13,206 nt of DNA from a halophilic archaeon J07HX64 (GTDB lineage: Archaea > Halobacteriota > Halobacteria > Halobacteriales > Haloarculaceae): NCBI GenBank assembly GCA_000416085.1, contig KE356579.1:2146271-2159476 (forward strand), in the 5' to 3' direction. Both the position numbers and the translations under genes were made by a program. Shown here one piece after another: positions 6,099 to 13,206 of this stretch. The notes under the pieces were generated by a model. The model did no database searches. It was not told where the DNA came from and saw nothing but the letters and a program-made list of their open reading frames with translations. Every line of letters begins with the position of its first letter. The first letter of the stretch is position 1.

Positions 6099-7441
6099 CC
6101 GACGACCAGTCCAACCGGTCGGTGTCCACACCGGCCGACAGTGACAGCCGGACAACGACGCCCGATGGCGGTGTCCAGAAGGCGCGGTTCGAGGATGTCA
6201 ACTGGGACCAGATAGACTCGGAGAGCCGCGGTCGGCCACTGAAGTCGAAGATCTGGATCGCGGTCGTGTCGGTGTGGGCGCTCGGATTCGGTGGCAACCT
6301 GTTTGTCAGGTACATAATGGGTGAGTCGTTCGTCTCGAACCAGCTCGGACCGCTCCAGGATATACTCGACCCGACGGTGGTCAACGCCATCCCGCTGCTC
6401 TCGCTGAGTGAGGGGTGGGTTTCGTTCCCCGTTATCGGTGTTGTCCAGCTCCACAACTGGCTGTGGCTGATGACACTCGCGGGGTTCATCTACTACGGGG
6501 CTGTGCCACTGTACGAGAACCCCCGGATGACCCGGTACTACTGGCGCCGTTTCAGACGGAACAAGGCAGCCGTCATCAGCGGGCTGTTCCTGGCCGTTAT
6601 ATTTATAATCGGGTTCGTCGGCTCACGCGTGACGGCACAGCCGAAGTCGAGACCCGGAATGGACGGAATCCCGCCCGTCGGTGTCTCGACGGAATCGTAC
6701 AACGTCGGTCCGGCCGGACAGGAGGCGTTAGGCTGTGCAAGCAGCAACATCTGTACCGGCACCTGGGAGTTCCCGTTCGGAACAACAACAGGCGGTGAGG
6801 ATATCCTGATCGGCGTCATCCACGGGATGGAAATAAGCATGATGGTCGGGCTGACGGCAACAGCACTCAGCGTCGTCATCGCGGCCGCCGTCGCCCTGGT
6901 CGGGGTGTACTACGGCGGTCTGGTCGACGAGATCGCGTTCCGGTGGGTCGACATCCAGCTCACGTTCCCGGCGTTTTTCCTGTATCTGTTGCTCGTGTAC
7001 ACCATCGGCGGGAGTCTGTTCATCCTCATCTTCATCTTCGGATTCATCGAGTGGGGCGGTGGTGCCCGTCTGATGCGTTCGGAGGCGCTCCAGCGCCGCG
7101 AGGAGCCGTACATCACCGCCTCGAAGGCGGCCGGTGCGAGCGGTCTCTGGACGATACGTCGGCATCTCCTGCCGAACATCTCGAACACGATCATCACGTA
7201 CGCGAGTCTGTCGATTCCGGCGATCATCCTCGCGGAGGCGGCACTGTCGTTCCTCGGACTCGGCGACCCGACAGTGACCTCGTGGGGACAGTTGATCACC
7301 GACGGACGAAGCAGTCTCCGGAGTCTGTGGTGGGTATCCACGATTCCGGGGGTGTTTCTGTTCCTGACGGTGCTCTCGTTCAACTTCCTCGGAGACGCAC
7401 TGCGTGATGCGATCGACCCGCGCCACGAGGGGGCAGAGTGA
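6095..7441 (+). CDS. dppC: ABC transporter permease, DppC/OppC type, with N-terminal membrane extension
   Basis: The second permease subunit has 448 residues against roughly 300 for bacterial DppC. The conserved part begins near residue 145 with MTRYYWRRFRRNKAAVISGL, the usual positively charged start and first helix. It continues through FPFGTTTGGEDILIGVIHG (the usual HPLGTDxxGRDxLxR region with changes), and the EAA loop at about 331-361 (ALQRREEPYITASKAAGASG, LWTIRRHLLPN). It ends with AEAALSFLGLGDP, SWGQLI and FNFLGDALRDAIDPR. The first 144 residues hold an acidic, Thr/Ser-rich cytoplasmic start (1-45) and at least two extra hydrophobic segments (about 53-71 and 121-139). These are not part of the bacterial family; I believe extended DppC proteins occur in other haloarchaea. 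Two cysteines (214 and 220) in an outer loop could form a disulfide. It overlaps dppB by 4 nt and ends in TGATG with dppD. Confidence 0.94.
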   Translation: MTDDQSNRSVSTPADSDSRTTTPDGGVQKARFEDVNWDQIDSESRGRPLKSKIWIAVVSVWALGFGGNLFVRYIMGESFVSNQLGPLQDILDPTVVNAIPLLSLSEGWVSFPVIGVVQLHNWLWLMTLAGFIYYGAVPLYENPRMTRYYWRRFRRNKAAVISGLFLAVIFIIGFVGSRVTAQPKSRPGMDGIPPVGVSTESYNVGPAGQEALGCASSNICTGTWEFPFGTTTGGEDILIGVIHGMEISMMVGLTATALSVVIAAAVALVGVYYGGLVDEIAFRWVDIQLTFPAFFLYLLLVYTIGGSLFILIFIFGFIEWGGGARLMRSEALQRREEPYITASKAAGASGLWTIRRHLLPNISNTIITYASLSIPAIILAEAALSFLGLGDPTVTSWGQLITDGRSSLRSLWWVSTIPGVFLFLTVLSFNFLGDALRDAIDPRHEGAE

Positions 7442-8526
7442 TGAGTGCAAACGACCCACTGCTCGAGGTGGAGGATCTCCACGTGTACTTCCAGACAGAG
7501 ACCGGCGAGGACGTGCAGGCGGTCGACGGTATCTCGTTTCAGGTCCAGCCCGGCGAGACAACGGCGATTGTCGGGGAGAGCGGGTCCGGAAAGACTGTGA
7601 CCAGCGAGGCGATCACACGACTGTTCCAGAGTCCACCGGGCTACATCCCGGAGGGTTCGGTCACACTCGACGGGGAGGAGCTGATCGGGATGTCAGAGGA
7701 CGAGGTACGCGCCGTGCGGGGTGGGAAGGTCAGCCACATCTTCCAGAACCCACAGGGTGCGCTGAACCCGGTCTACACGGTCGGCTGGCAGATCCGCGAG
7801 GCGGTCGTGCTTCATCAGGACGTCTCGAAGACGGAGGCAAACGAGCGGGCGGTCGAACTGATGACACAGGTCGGGATTCCGGAGGCCTCCTCCAGACTCG
7901 ACGACTACCCGCACGAGTTCTCCGGTGGACAGAAACAGCGCGTGATAATCGCGATGGCGCTGGCCTGTGAGCCGGATCTGCTGATCGCCGACGAGCCGAC
8001 GACGGCACTCGACGTGACGATTCAGGCCCAGATCCTGAACCTGCTGAAGAAGTTGCAGGAGGAGCGTGACATGGCGATACTGTTCATCACGCACGACCTC
8101 GGTGTGGTCGCCGAGGTTGCCGATCGGGTCGTCGTGATGTACGCCGGGAAGGTGATGGAGCGTGGGTCGGTCACCGACATCTTCAACACTCCGGCACACC
8201 CGTACACCCGGGCCCTCCTCGAGTGTCTACCGGGTGAGGGTGACCTGGGCGGGATTCCGGGTCAGTTGCCCGACCCGAAGGACCCGCCGGACGGCTGTCG
8301 GTTCACCGACCGGTGTCCACACGCGGTGGGGCTGTGCAGCCAGGGAGACCAGCCAGACCACTACGATGTCGGGGAGGATGCCGGCCACACCGTCTCGTGT
8401 GTCCACTTCGCACGCGACATGAACGCGGGGGTCGTTCTGAACGAGTCCGAGGAGGTTGCGACCGACGGGAGAGGAACCACTGATCGCGGCGGGTCCGACC
8501 GTTCCGGGGAGGGTAAACAGAGATGA
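7441..8526 (+). CDS. dppD: ABC transporter ATPase, DppD/OppD type
   Basis: A 361-residue cytoplasmic ATPase that couples ATP hydrolysis to import. Walker A is GESGSGKT (45-52), the Q-loop is FQNP (101-104), the signature is SGGQKQR (161-167), Walker B is LLIADEP (180-186), and the switch His is in ITHDLG (216-221). The C-terminal oligopeptide-transporter tail follows [18 protein letters not shown] and has four cysteines at 286, 292, 299 and 320 ([15 protein letters not shown], then VSC). In some family members such cysteines bind an iron-sulfur cluster. A disordered acidic tail extends from about 325. ATG 7441 is preferred; the adjoining GTG at 7438 would add one Met. The start overlaps the dppC stop by one base and the stop overlaps dppF, so expression is coupled. 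It pairs with DppF as a heterodimer. Confidence 0.95.
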   Translation: MSANDPLLEVEDLHVYFQTETGEDVQAVDGISFQVQPGETTAIVGESGSGKTVTSEAITRLFQSPPGYIPEGSVTLDGEELIGMSEDEVRAVRGGKVSHIFQNPQGALNPVYTVGWQIREAVVLHQDVSKTEANERAVELMTQVGIPEASSRLDDYPHEFSGGQKQRVIIAMALACEPDLLIADEPTTALDVTIQAQILNLLKKLQEERDMAILFITHDLGVVAEVADRVVVMYAGKVMERGSVTDIFNTPAHPYTRALLECLPGEGDLGGIPGQLPDPKDPPDGCRFTDRCPHAVGLCSQGDQPDHYDVGEDAGHTVSCVHFARDMNAGVVLNESEEVATDGRGTTDRGGSDRSGEGKQR

Positions 8527-9884
8527 GTTCACGGAATTCACTGTTCGAGGTCAGAGATCTCGAGAAGCACTACCCGATAAACAAGGGGCTGTTGAACACG
8601 GAGGTTGGTCGTGTGCGTGCGGTCGACGGGATCAGTTTCAGTGTCGAGCGCGGCGAGACACTCGGGATCGTCGGCGAGTCCGGCTGTGGGAAATCGACAG
8701 CCGCAACCTCGATGATCCGTCTGGAGGAGCCAACGGCCGGTGAGATCCGCTTCGAGGGCGAGGATATCACCGAGTACAGCGACGAGAAGCTCCGACGCCT
8801 CCGTCGCGAGGTGCAGATGATCTTCCAGGACCCCGATTCGAGTTTCAATCCGCGGATGAATATCGGCGACGCGGTCGCGGAACCGCTCGTGGTGCAGGGG
8901 CTCGACGATGTCGAGCGCCGTGAGGCGATCGTCGGTGACCTGCTCGAGCGGGTCGGTCTCTCCGCGGACGATATGAACCGGTTTCCCCACGAGTTCTCCG
9001 GTGGGCAGAAACAGCGGATCGCCCTGGCGCGGGCACTGGCAGTCAATCCGAAGCTGCTGGTGGCCGACGAGCCGGTGTCGGCGCTCGACGTGTCGATCCA
9101 GTCCGAGATGCTCCGCATGATCGACCAGTTCCAGGACGAACTGGGGCTCGCAGTTGTCGTGATCAGTCACGACCTCGGTGTCGTTCAGGAGATCTGTGAC
9201 CGTGTTGCGGTGATGTATCTCGGGGAGTTCGTCGAGGTCGGGCCGGCAGACGAGCTGTTCACCGATCCACAACACCCGTACACCCGGGCGTTGCTGTCGG
9301 CGATTCCGACACTAGACCCGGATGACCGGGGGCTCGGGGTGAAGCTCACCGGTGACGTGCCGGAGCCGTCGAACCCGCCGAGTGGCTGCCGGTTCCACAC
9401 CCGGTGTCCGGAGGTTATCCCGCCGGAGGGGATCGACCTGCCACAGGAGACCTGGCGAAACGTGTTGCACCTCCGGAAGCAGGTGCTGATCGACTCGGTC
9501 GACCTCGAGAGTATCGCGGAGGTTGGCGCAATCGAGGCCGGCGGTGAGTTCGACGACCCGGCAGACACACAGCCGGAGGATGTCGACAACGACCGACTCG
9601 CGCGGTGGGTCCGGGAGGAGTACGAGATTCCGGCGCGTCTCGATGACCAGACCGCAGAGACGACACTCTCGCAGGCGCTCACGAGTCTCGTCGAGGGTGA
9701 GCAGGAGGTCGCCGCCGAGACGCTCACAGAGCAGTTCGAAACTGTCTGCGAGCGCGAGGTGCCCGAAACCCGCTCGATAACATCCGACCACCGGGTCGCC
9801 TGCCACCTGACCGACGAGAGTATGATCGGAAGCACCGACAGTGAAACCGAGTACCGCCAGCAGTTGTCATCTCCGAGTGAGTAA
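8523..9884 (+). CDS. dppF: ABC transporter ATPase, DppF/OppF type, with insert in the Cys tail
   Basis: A 453-residue ATPase partner of DppD, longer than bacterial DppF (about 330). The YPINKGLLNTEVGRVRAVDG start is typical of the family. Walker A is GESGCGKST (51-59), the Q-loop is FQDPDSSFNPR (101-111), the signature is SGGQKQR (159-165), Walker B is LLVADEP (178-184) and the switch His is in ISHDLG (214-219). The tail GCRFHTRCPEVIPPEGIDLP has Cys289 and Cys295 as in DppD, but the next cysteines are Cys409 and Cys427 (VACHL). About 113 residues of acidic, helix-rich sequence (296-408) therefore separate the second and third cysteines, where DppD has six. The motif pieces of the tail are otherwise kept, so this looks like a real insertion, probably a haloarchaeal variant. 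The 4-nt overlap with dppD (ATGA) fixes the start. Confidence 0.95.
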   Translation: MSSRNSLFEVRDLEKHYPINKGLLNTEVGRVRAVDGISFSVERGETLGIVGESGCGKSTAATSMIRLEEPTAGEIRFEGEDITEYSDEKLRRLRREVQMIFQDPDSSFNPRMNIGDAVAEPLVVQGLDDVERREAIVGDLLERVGLSADDMNRFPHEFSGGQKQRIALARALAVNPKLLVADEPVSALDVSIQSEMLRMIDQFQDELGLAVVVISHDLGVVQEICDRVAVMYLGEFVEVGPADELFTDPQHPYTRALLSAIPTLDPDDRGLGVKLTGDVPEPSNPPSGCRFHTRCPEVIPPEGIDLPQETWRNVLHLRKQVLIDSVDLESIAEVGAIEAGGEFDDPADTQPEDVDNDRLARWVREEYEIPARLDDQTAETTLSQALTSLVEGEQEVAAETLTEQFETVCEREVPETRSITSDHRVACHLTDESMIGSTDSETEYRQQLSSPSE

Positions 9885-9924
9885 CGATGCGAGTCACACA
9901 GACAGCGGTCCGGCGAGGCCAGAT

Positions 9925-10392
9925 ATGAGTGACAGCACAGACACGGAACCCGACGCCGACACGAACCCGGCCGAGGAGTGGGTTCCACTCGAGGACCGCA
10001 GAGAGGAGGAGTCCTCCGGGCCCGCCCAGCCGTTCGGCAGTGTCGGCGGTGAGGAGGACGTCGATTCAGAGGACGGTCACGACGACGCGATGTACCCCTG
10101 GGCGGAGGGCCGGGGGTCGACCAGCGGTGATGCGCCGTGGCTGGGCGACAACCCACCGGAGGGAGCAGTCGAACCCGGGTACGACGTGCCGCGGTACGTC
10201 GAGATGCTCGGTCAGTCGGGGGTGTATCTCGGGGTTGTCGCAGTCGCGCTCGCGGTCGGTGGTGTGTTGCTGGCCGCTATCGATGTCCAGCCGTACGGTA
10301 ATATGGCTATCGTGTTCAGCCTCGTCGGTGTTATCGCAGCGATGCTCCTGGGTGTGGTGTTCCAGGTGTACGTCAGCGTCGGCGACTCGTAG
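9925..10392 (+). CDS. Small acidic membrane protein, two C-terminal helices
   Basis: This 155-residue protein was not recognised. Residues 1-95 are hydrophilic, highly acidic and probably disordered (EDRREEESSG, GGEEDVDSEDGHDD). They include two Trp-containing patches (MYPWAEG, APWLGDNPPEG) that resemble short interaction motifs. Residues about 97-118 and 127-150 form two membrane helices (GVYLGVVAVALAVGGVLLAA; IVFSLVGVIAAMLLGVVFQV) joined by a short loop, placing the acidic N-terminus and the short C-terminus on the same side. The ATG at 9925 is chosen because the in-frame GTG at 9841 lies inside dppF and would add 28 residues overlapping it. It begins 40 bp after dppF on the same strand, so it may be the last gene of the operon, though no functional link to transport is shown. 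Confidence 0.8.
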   Translation: MSDSTDTEPDADTNPAEEWVPLEDRREEESSGPAQPFGSVGGEEDVDSEDGHDDAMYPWAEGRGSTSGDAPWLGDNPPEGAVEPGYDVPRYVEMLGQSGVYLGVVAVALAVGGVLLAAIDVQPYGNMAIVFSLVGVIAAMLLGVVFQVYVSVGDS

Positions 10393-10574
10393 TGGGGGCC
10401 GGACGCTGTGGCAACCACGCGAGAGCAATCATGAGTCGTCTGGACCGAGACTCTGCCTGTCCTGTTGCTGTACGGTGTCACCGACAGACCCACCAGCCCG
10501 GGGTTCGGGGAGTGAATCGGCGACGAGTGTCCGGGTGCCGTCGAGTCGGATCGACGAGAGCTGAAACCCGGGTG

Positions 10575-11427
10575 ATGGTCAACTCATCGACGAGCGTACT
10601 GTTGCCGACAGTTGACTGGACCGGTGCCTGCACGACCTCTGTGGGCAGTTCGGCCCGGACGAGGAACTGCTAATCGTCTGTGACACGCCGGACGACCCGG
10701 TTGTCGAGCGCTCCGGCGACCCCCCGACGAGGCACGGGTTGTCGTGGGCGAACCGGAGGGCTGTTCGGGAAAAACAAACGCTATCCTGACCGAGATACAG
10801 GTGGCCACACACGGTCTGGTGGTCTGTGTTGATGACGACCTCCACCACCCGTCGGACTGACTCGACCGGTTGCGAGCCGACTACGACGAACGAGAGCCAA
10901 CAACGGATTCCACTGTTTGTTGGTCAGGACCCGCTGTACCTGCTGGGGTCGCTGCACGCGCAGGTGTCGCTGTTCATCGCTATCCCTGCCGGCGACCAAG
11001 GTGGCGCTCTGATATCCGACCCGGTTAAGCGATGTCGGGGAGGAGGCCCTACTCGCGGACCTCAAACGGATCATCAGCAACGACGCCACGGTCAATGGAC
11101 ACATCGGCCTCGCAGCCACCCGGCGGACCCGCCGTGCCGAGACGGGTGACTCGGCCCGCGAGTCGCTCGAACCGCACACCTGTCTCTGAGGGTTCCACGG
11201 CGACACAGCAGCAGATCGGTAGTCTCGTCGGGACGCTCGTGACGGCGGTGGTCACGCGACGCTCGTACAGAGGGGAGTTTACGCCGGACGCGGGTTCAGC
11301 CGGTGGACTGTCCTGCTGTCGTCTCTCTGTTCTCCTCGCGACACGGCCGTGGTGTACGCCACAGTTGGCGCAGGTTCCTCTGGGGGCCGCCGCTACCGCT
11401 GGCGGTCGATATTCGATATCGAGGTGA
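10575..11427 (+). pseudogene. Family 2 glycosyltransferase, multiply frameshifted remnant
   Basis: Following the reading across frames gives a family 2 (GT-A fold) glycosyltransferase, an enzyme moving sugar from a nucleotide sugar. From the ATG at 10575: SSTSVLLPTVDWT. After a shift: CLHDLCGQFGPDEELLIVCD, then TPDDPVVERSGD. After a shift: RVVVGEPEGCSGKTNAIL, then LVVCVDDDLHHPSD, the region of the metal-binding DxD. Next comes an in-frame TGA (10858-10860), probably replacing a Trp codon, then LDRLRADYDERE. After another shift: IPLFVGQDPLYLLGSLHAQV. After another: DVGEEALLADLKRIISNDAT and RRTRRAETGDSARESLEPH, then a TGA at 11187-11189. Beyond it RRYRWRSIFDIEV recovers the usual C-terminal end. 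At least four frameshifts and two stops mean it cannot make the enzyme. The remembered haloarchaeal relatives are about 300-380 residues with a membrane segment near the C-terminus, which has decayed here. Confidence 0.75.
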
Positions 11428-11525
11428 CAGGTCACTCGGGAGTCGGGCGCTGTCAGGACCGGCGTTCTCTTGACCTCTGTCGCCACGAACGGGTAACCGG
11501 CCTGTCTGTACACTGTCGGAGTTGA

Positions 11526-13055
11526 CTACCGATTCTCCTCGTCCGGTCCGGTGTCCCCGCCGAGTCGCCGCGAGAGCAGGTAGCCCGCGCCGCCGAGACC
11601 TGCCACCGCCGATAGTGCTCCGAATCCCGGTCCAAGCCCGTCTCCACCGCTGGAGCCGTCGTCACCGGAACTGTTGTCATCTCCATCATCGTCACCGGAG
11701 CCGTTGTCTCCAGAGCCATCATCGGTACCATCGTCGGAGCCACCATCACCGCCGGAGCCATCGTCGGTACCACTGTCGCCGGCGTCATCATCACCGGACC
11801 CGCTGTCAGAACCGCCATCGCCGGCGTCATCATCGCCGGACTCGTCGTCGGAGCCACTACCACCGGTGCCGTCGTCGCCAGAGCCATCATCGGTACCGCC
11901 GTCACCGGTGCCGTCATCGCCGGACCCGTCGTCAGAACCGCCGTCGTCGGGGTCGTCGGACGGCAGTAGTCCAGCGTAGGAGGATTCGACGGTGACGAAC
12001 CGACCGTCACTGGAGAGAGACCGCTCGTCGGCCATAGAGCCGACCCCGGAGAGGGCGTCCCCGTCAACAGCGTCCGTACTCGGGTAGCTAAGCGCAGTAG
12101 TGGCACTCCACAGACCGGTTTCGAAGCCTATCACGTGGGAGTGGGTGTACCCCTGCACCTGGCTCTCCGCAATCGGCGAGTAGTCGACGAGTGAACCCCC
12201 TCCGCCAGCCTGGATGTCCCCATCCGGTGAGAAACTGGTCGAGCTAAGCTCACCGGCCCCAGCAGCAGCAAGCTGTGTGGCGAAATCCTGGTTCTGTTCG
12301 GCCAGGCGGTCCCGCTCGCCCTGGGCGGTCTCCTCGACTGCCGCGACGAGTTCGACACTCGGACCCGTTATTACGTACTCCGAACTCCACGTGATCGCCA
12401 GCGACTGGTCCTGCTGTGTCCCGCCGAACGTCGGGTCGGGTCCGACGAAAACACCGGGTGTGTCGGACTCTGTTAGTTCGCTCTCCTCGATGGCAGCAGC
12501 GATCACATCCGCGTCGTAAGACCCGCTGGCGACGGCGATCTGGCCGACCCCGGTGAGTCGGTCTGTCCGGGGATCCGGAACGTCACCATCTTGCGGGACT
12601 TGCCCTCCCACTGTCGCGATTGGGAGTGCCTCACCGAGTCCCAGTGCTCCGAGCCGCGGGACCTCGGAACTAAAGAGAAAGCTGGTAAGAATCAGCGGCT
12701 CTAGCTGAAACGGTGTTGTCTCGAACTCCAAGTTGCCCTCACCATCGGACTGCGAGATCTCGATAAACGACTCGATATCGACGTTCGTCACCTGAAAGGT
12801 GTCGTTGTCCAACCGAAACCGGTCGTCCGCGGGCACGAAATCGGCGTACGACGGAACGTCCCCGGACTGTACGCTCCCGAGAGTTCCCCCGGGGAGCTGT
12901 GTTCCACCCGCGGCGCCGAGCCCCACCAGCGAGACGGCTGCAGCCGAGGCGCTGAGAAATCCCCGCCTCCGGATACTACCACCACGTCCGCTGTCAGAGG
13001 CTTGCCTGCTTGCTCGCTCACCGTTGGTCTCTCCGTACTTATCGATGTCTGACAT
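11526..13055 (-). CDS. Tat-exported surface protein with PGF-CTERM tail
   Basis: A 509-residue secreted protein probably attached to the cell surface. The start MSDIDKYGE lies about 29 nt below a TATA box. The Tat motif is RRRGFLSASAAAVSLVGLG (residues 29-47). No lipobox is seen, so it is probably cleaved by signal peptidase I. Residues about 65-360 form an unrecognised folded region containing PSYADFVPADDRFRL, GVFVGPDPTF, then SLAITWSSEYVITGPSVELV and SYPSTDAVDGDALSGVGS. Similar Tat proteins of unknown function are common in haloarchaea. Residues 366-472 are an Asp/Ser/Gly/Thr stalk. The end has GPGFGALSAVAGLGGAGYLL followed by Arg-Arg, matching PGF-CTERM: a PGF motif, a membrane helix and a basic cluster. 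That tail is the substrate of archaeosortase A, which would cut near PGF and couple the protein to membrane lipid. No ligand or enzyme function is evident. Confidence 0.88.
   Translation of the reverse strand: MSDIDKYGETNGERASRQASDSGRGGSIRRRGFLSASAAAVSLVGLGAAGGTQLPGGTLGSVQSGDVPSYADFVPADDRFRLDNDTFQVTNVDIESFIEISQSDGEGNLEFETTPFQLEPLILTSFLFSSEVPRLGALGLGEALPIATVGGQVPQDGDVPDPRTDRLTGVGQIAVASGSYDADVIAAAIEESELTESDTPGVFVGPDPTFGGTQQDQSLAITWSSEYVITGPSVELVAAVEETAQGERDRLAEQNQDFATQLAAAGAGELSSTSFSPDGDIQAGGGGSLVDYSPIAESQVQGYTHSHVIGFETGLWSATTALSYPSTDAVDGDALSGVGSMADERSLSSDGRFVTVESSYAGLLPSDDPDDGGSDDGSGDDGTGDGGTDDGSGDDGTGGSGSDDESGDDDAGDGGSDSGSGDDDAGDSGTDDGSGGDGGSDDGTDDGSGDNGSGDDDGDDNSSGDDGSSGGDGLGPGFGALSAVAGLGGAGYLLSRRLGGDTGPDEENR
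11640..11960 (-). repeat. Asp/Ser/Gly/Thr-rich coding repeat, surface stalk
   Basis: About 107 residues are built mainly from degenerate units such as DDGSGDDGTG, GTDDGSGD and GSDDGTDDGSG, lying between the folded part and the PGF-CTERM tail. Units are about 8-15 residues and imperfect. The run gives a very acidic flexible spacer rich in Ser/Thr that may carry O-glycans, as the haloarchaeal S-layer stalk does. Copy number probably varies between strains. Confidence 0.85.
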
Positions 13056-13080
13056 ACGTCGAATCTTTGGAGACGACCAG

Positions 13081-13088
13081 TATATTCT
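13081..13088 (-). promoter_or_regulatory. TATA box of the PGF-CTERM surface protein
   Basis: The plus strand reads tatattct, which is agaatata on the minus strand, centred about 29 nt upstream of the ATG at 13055. The spacing predicts a leaderless transcript. Confidence 0.6.
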
Positions 13089-13122
13089 TTATCTTTAGAT
13101 GAGTTTTCCGAGACAACCCGAG

Positions 13123-13133
13123 TATTTTTTATA
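13123..13133 (+). promoter_or_regulatory. Possible plus-strand promoter near the window end
   Basis: An AT-rich run (tattttttata) lies beyond the surface-protein promoter, and a second AT-rich patch, taattatac, is at 13191-13199. They may serve a divergent gene outside the window. Nothing else could be recognised in 13089-13206. Confidence 0.3.
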
Positions 13134-13206
13134 CCCAGAGTAGCCCCTCAACTACAGCACTCGTCGACTGTGTGTCGAGTCGTGTCCTCGTAATTATACT
13201 TCGACG

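Noticed and set aside
6728..7561. 277-codon minus-strand frame opposite dppC/dppD
   Set aside because: It is antisense to strongly supported genes and shows the Arg-rich composition typical of shadow frames in high-GC DNA.
11453..12106. Thr/Ala/Pro-rich minus-strand frame and Ser/Pro-rich or His/Arg-rich plus-strand frames over the stalk repeat
   Set aside because: They are other frames of the Asp/Ser/Gly stalk of the surface protein; none has a start, signal or family signature.

Overview
The window is haloarchaeal DNA (class Halobacteria). The evidence is strongly acidic proteins, Tat signal peptides with haloarchaeal lipoboxes, a PGF-CTERM surface-anchoring tail, AT-rich TATA boxes 22-30 nt upstream of leaderless start codons, and several families known to me only from haloarchaea. 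The genus cannot be told from the sequence.

Layout. Positions 1-391 hold the end of a DUF5813-type gene. Converging on it is a minus-strand TrkA-N (NAD-binding, KTN/RCK-like) pseudogene (about 859 down to 395) broken by several frameshifts. A divergent promoter region separates it from a small coiled-coil haloarchaeal protein (975-1358). A gene-poor stretch (1359-2026) carries a degenerate 26-bp direct repeat, a GC-only tract and perhaps a coding remnant. A minus-strand Tat lipoprotein gene (2027-2464) is divergent from the main operon.

The main operon (2724-9884, perhaps to 10392) encodes a peptide/nickel-type (Dpp/Opp) ABC importer: binding lipoprotein, two permeases and two ATPases, with stop/start overlaps from dppB to dppF. 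A small two-helix membrane protein follows. The binding protein is the main discovery. Its domain order is circularly permuted relative to ordinary family-5 binding proteins: the half that normally ends the protein comes first, after the lipobox and a Gly-rich repeat linker, and the half that normally begins the protein comes last. Downstream lies a second heavily decayed gene, a plus-strand family 2 glycosyltransferase (10575-11427). The window ends with a minus-strand Tat-exported surface protein having a long Asp/Ser/Gly stalk and a PGF-CTERM tail (11526-13055).

How it fits together: the binding lipoprotein is predicted to be Tat-exported, lipid-anchored and to float on a flexible linker. 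It would hand an oligopeptide-like or other solute to DppB/DppC, powered by DppD/DppF. Two independent genes around this operon are eroding by frameshift while the operon itself is fully intact.
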